Shown piece by piece: positions 63,640 to 64,000 of a stretch of 64,000 nt of DNA. The translations under genes were made by a program, and so were the position numbers. The first letter of the stretch is position 1, and every line of letters begins with the position of its first letter. The notes under the pieces were generated by a model. It searched no databases and was not told the origin of the DNA. It worked only from the letters and a program-made list of their open reading frames with translations. Source of the DNA: Streptomyces albofaciens JCM 4342 (lineage in GTDB: Bacteria; Actinomycetota; Actinomycetes; Streptomycetales; Streptomycetaceae). Location: assembly GCF_008634025.1 (NCBI RefSeq), contig NZ_PDCM01000001.1:676501-740500 (forward strand), given 5' to 3'.

Positions 63640-64000
63640 ATGCTGATCCCTCGCAGGGTCAAGCACCGCAAGCAGCACCACCCGAAGCGCAACGGTATGG
63701 CCAAGGGTGGCACCGAGCTTGCCTTCGGTGAGTACGGCATTCAGGCCGTGACCCCCGCCTACGTGACGAACCGGCAGATCGAGTCCGCTCGTATCGCCAT
63801 GACCCGTCACATCAAGCGTGGCGGCAAGGTCTGGATCAACATTTACCCGGACCGCCCGCTGACGAAGAAGCCGGCCGAGACCCGCATGGGTTCCGGTAAG
63901 GGTTCTCCGGAGTGGTGGGTCGCGAACGTCAAGCCCGGTCGGGTGATGTTCGAGCTGTCCTTCCCGAACGAAAAGGTTGCGAAGGAGGCGCTGACCCGCG
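63640..64000 (+). CDS. rplP: 50S ribosomal protein uL16, C-terminus beyond window
   Basis: The first 120 codons of uL16. [40 protein letters not shown] (quoted ends AFGEYGIQA and VTNRQIE) and [19 protein letters not shown] identify it. It continues the S10 operon past base 64000; rpmC is expected next. Start ATG at 63640. Confidence 0.97.
   Translation, partial: MLIPRRVKHRKQHHPKRNGMAKGGTELAFGEYGIQAVTPAYVTNRQIESARIAMTRHIKRGGKVWINIYPDRPLTKKPAETRMGSGKGSPEWWVANVKPGRVMFELSFPNEKVAKEALTR

Overview
This window is a piece of a high-GC actinobacterial chromosome, almost certainly Streptomyces. The supporting signs are strong G/C bias at third codon positions, many GTG starts and one TTG start, and gene neighbourhoods in the order known from Streptomyces: korB-korA / response regulator / sensor kinases / second nuo operon / htpX, then rpmG / hadA-hadB-like / murB / add / aspC / tRNA-Trp / secE / nusG / rplKA / rplJL / rpoBC / rpsL-rpsG-fusA-tuf, and finally the S10 operon. 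The species cannot be named from the sequence alone.

Layout. 1-2.2 kb: the 5' part of a secreted M28 zinc aminopeptidase and a RarD/EamA transporter, both on the minus strand. 2.2-9.7 kb (minus strand): a two-subunit 2-oxoacid:ferredoxin oxidoreductase (KorA/KorB), a NarL-type response regulator and two paralogous sensor kinases that share a perfect 105-bp block. 9.8-13.3 kb (plus strand): an RDD membrane protein, an EccD-like 11-TM protein and a MinD/EspI-like ATPase with a collagen-like N-terminus; together they look like an orphan type VII secretion module. 13.5-24.1 kb: a tightly overlapping ten-gene nuo operon (A, B, C, H, I, J, K, L, M, N) lacking nuoD and the NADH-input genes nuoE, nuoF and nuoG. 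24.5-29.8 kb: htpX, a YccF protein, an antibiotic-biosynthesis-monooxygenase-like protein, a YajQ protein, tRNA-Tyr, an atypical SDR protein and a degenerate amidohydrolase. 29.9-35.2 kb: tRNA-Thr, tRNA-Met, rpmG, a hadA/hadB-like dehydratase pair, murB, adenosine deaminase, aspC and tRNA-Trp.

35.3-54.1 kb is the transcription/translation core: secE, nusG, rplK, rplA, a lipoprotein, rplJ, rplL, rpoB, rpoC, a DUF1707/DUF4190 membrane protein, rpsL, rpsG, fusA and tuf. Readable promoters sit before rplJ, rpoB and rpsL, and clear hairpin terminators or attenuators sit between units. 54.3-58.8 kb is an accessory interval that separates the str operon from the S10 operon. It holds a panD homologue, a P-loop kinase/nucleotidyltransferase fusion, a possible small ORF, a HicA-like protein and an HTH protein. 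59.3-64.0 kb: rpsJ, rplC, rplD, rplW, rplB, rpsS, rplV, rpsC and the start of rplP.

How the parts may work together. KorAB yields reduced ferredoxin, and the nearby nuo operon lacks the NADH dehydrogenase module, so a ferredoxin-fed complex I variant is a natural inference. The rpsL and rpsJ leaders share a 25-nt hairpin block at nearly the same distance from the start codon, which suggests common control of the str and S10 operons. The best candidates for undescribed biology are the kinase/nucleotidyltransferase fusion and the HicA-like/HTH pair in the 54.7-58.8 kb interval, and the orphan EccD/EspI module.
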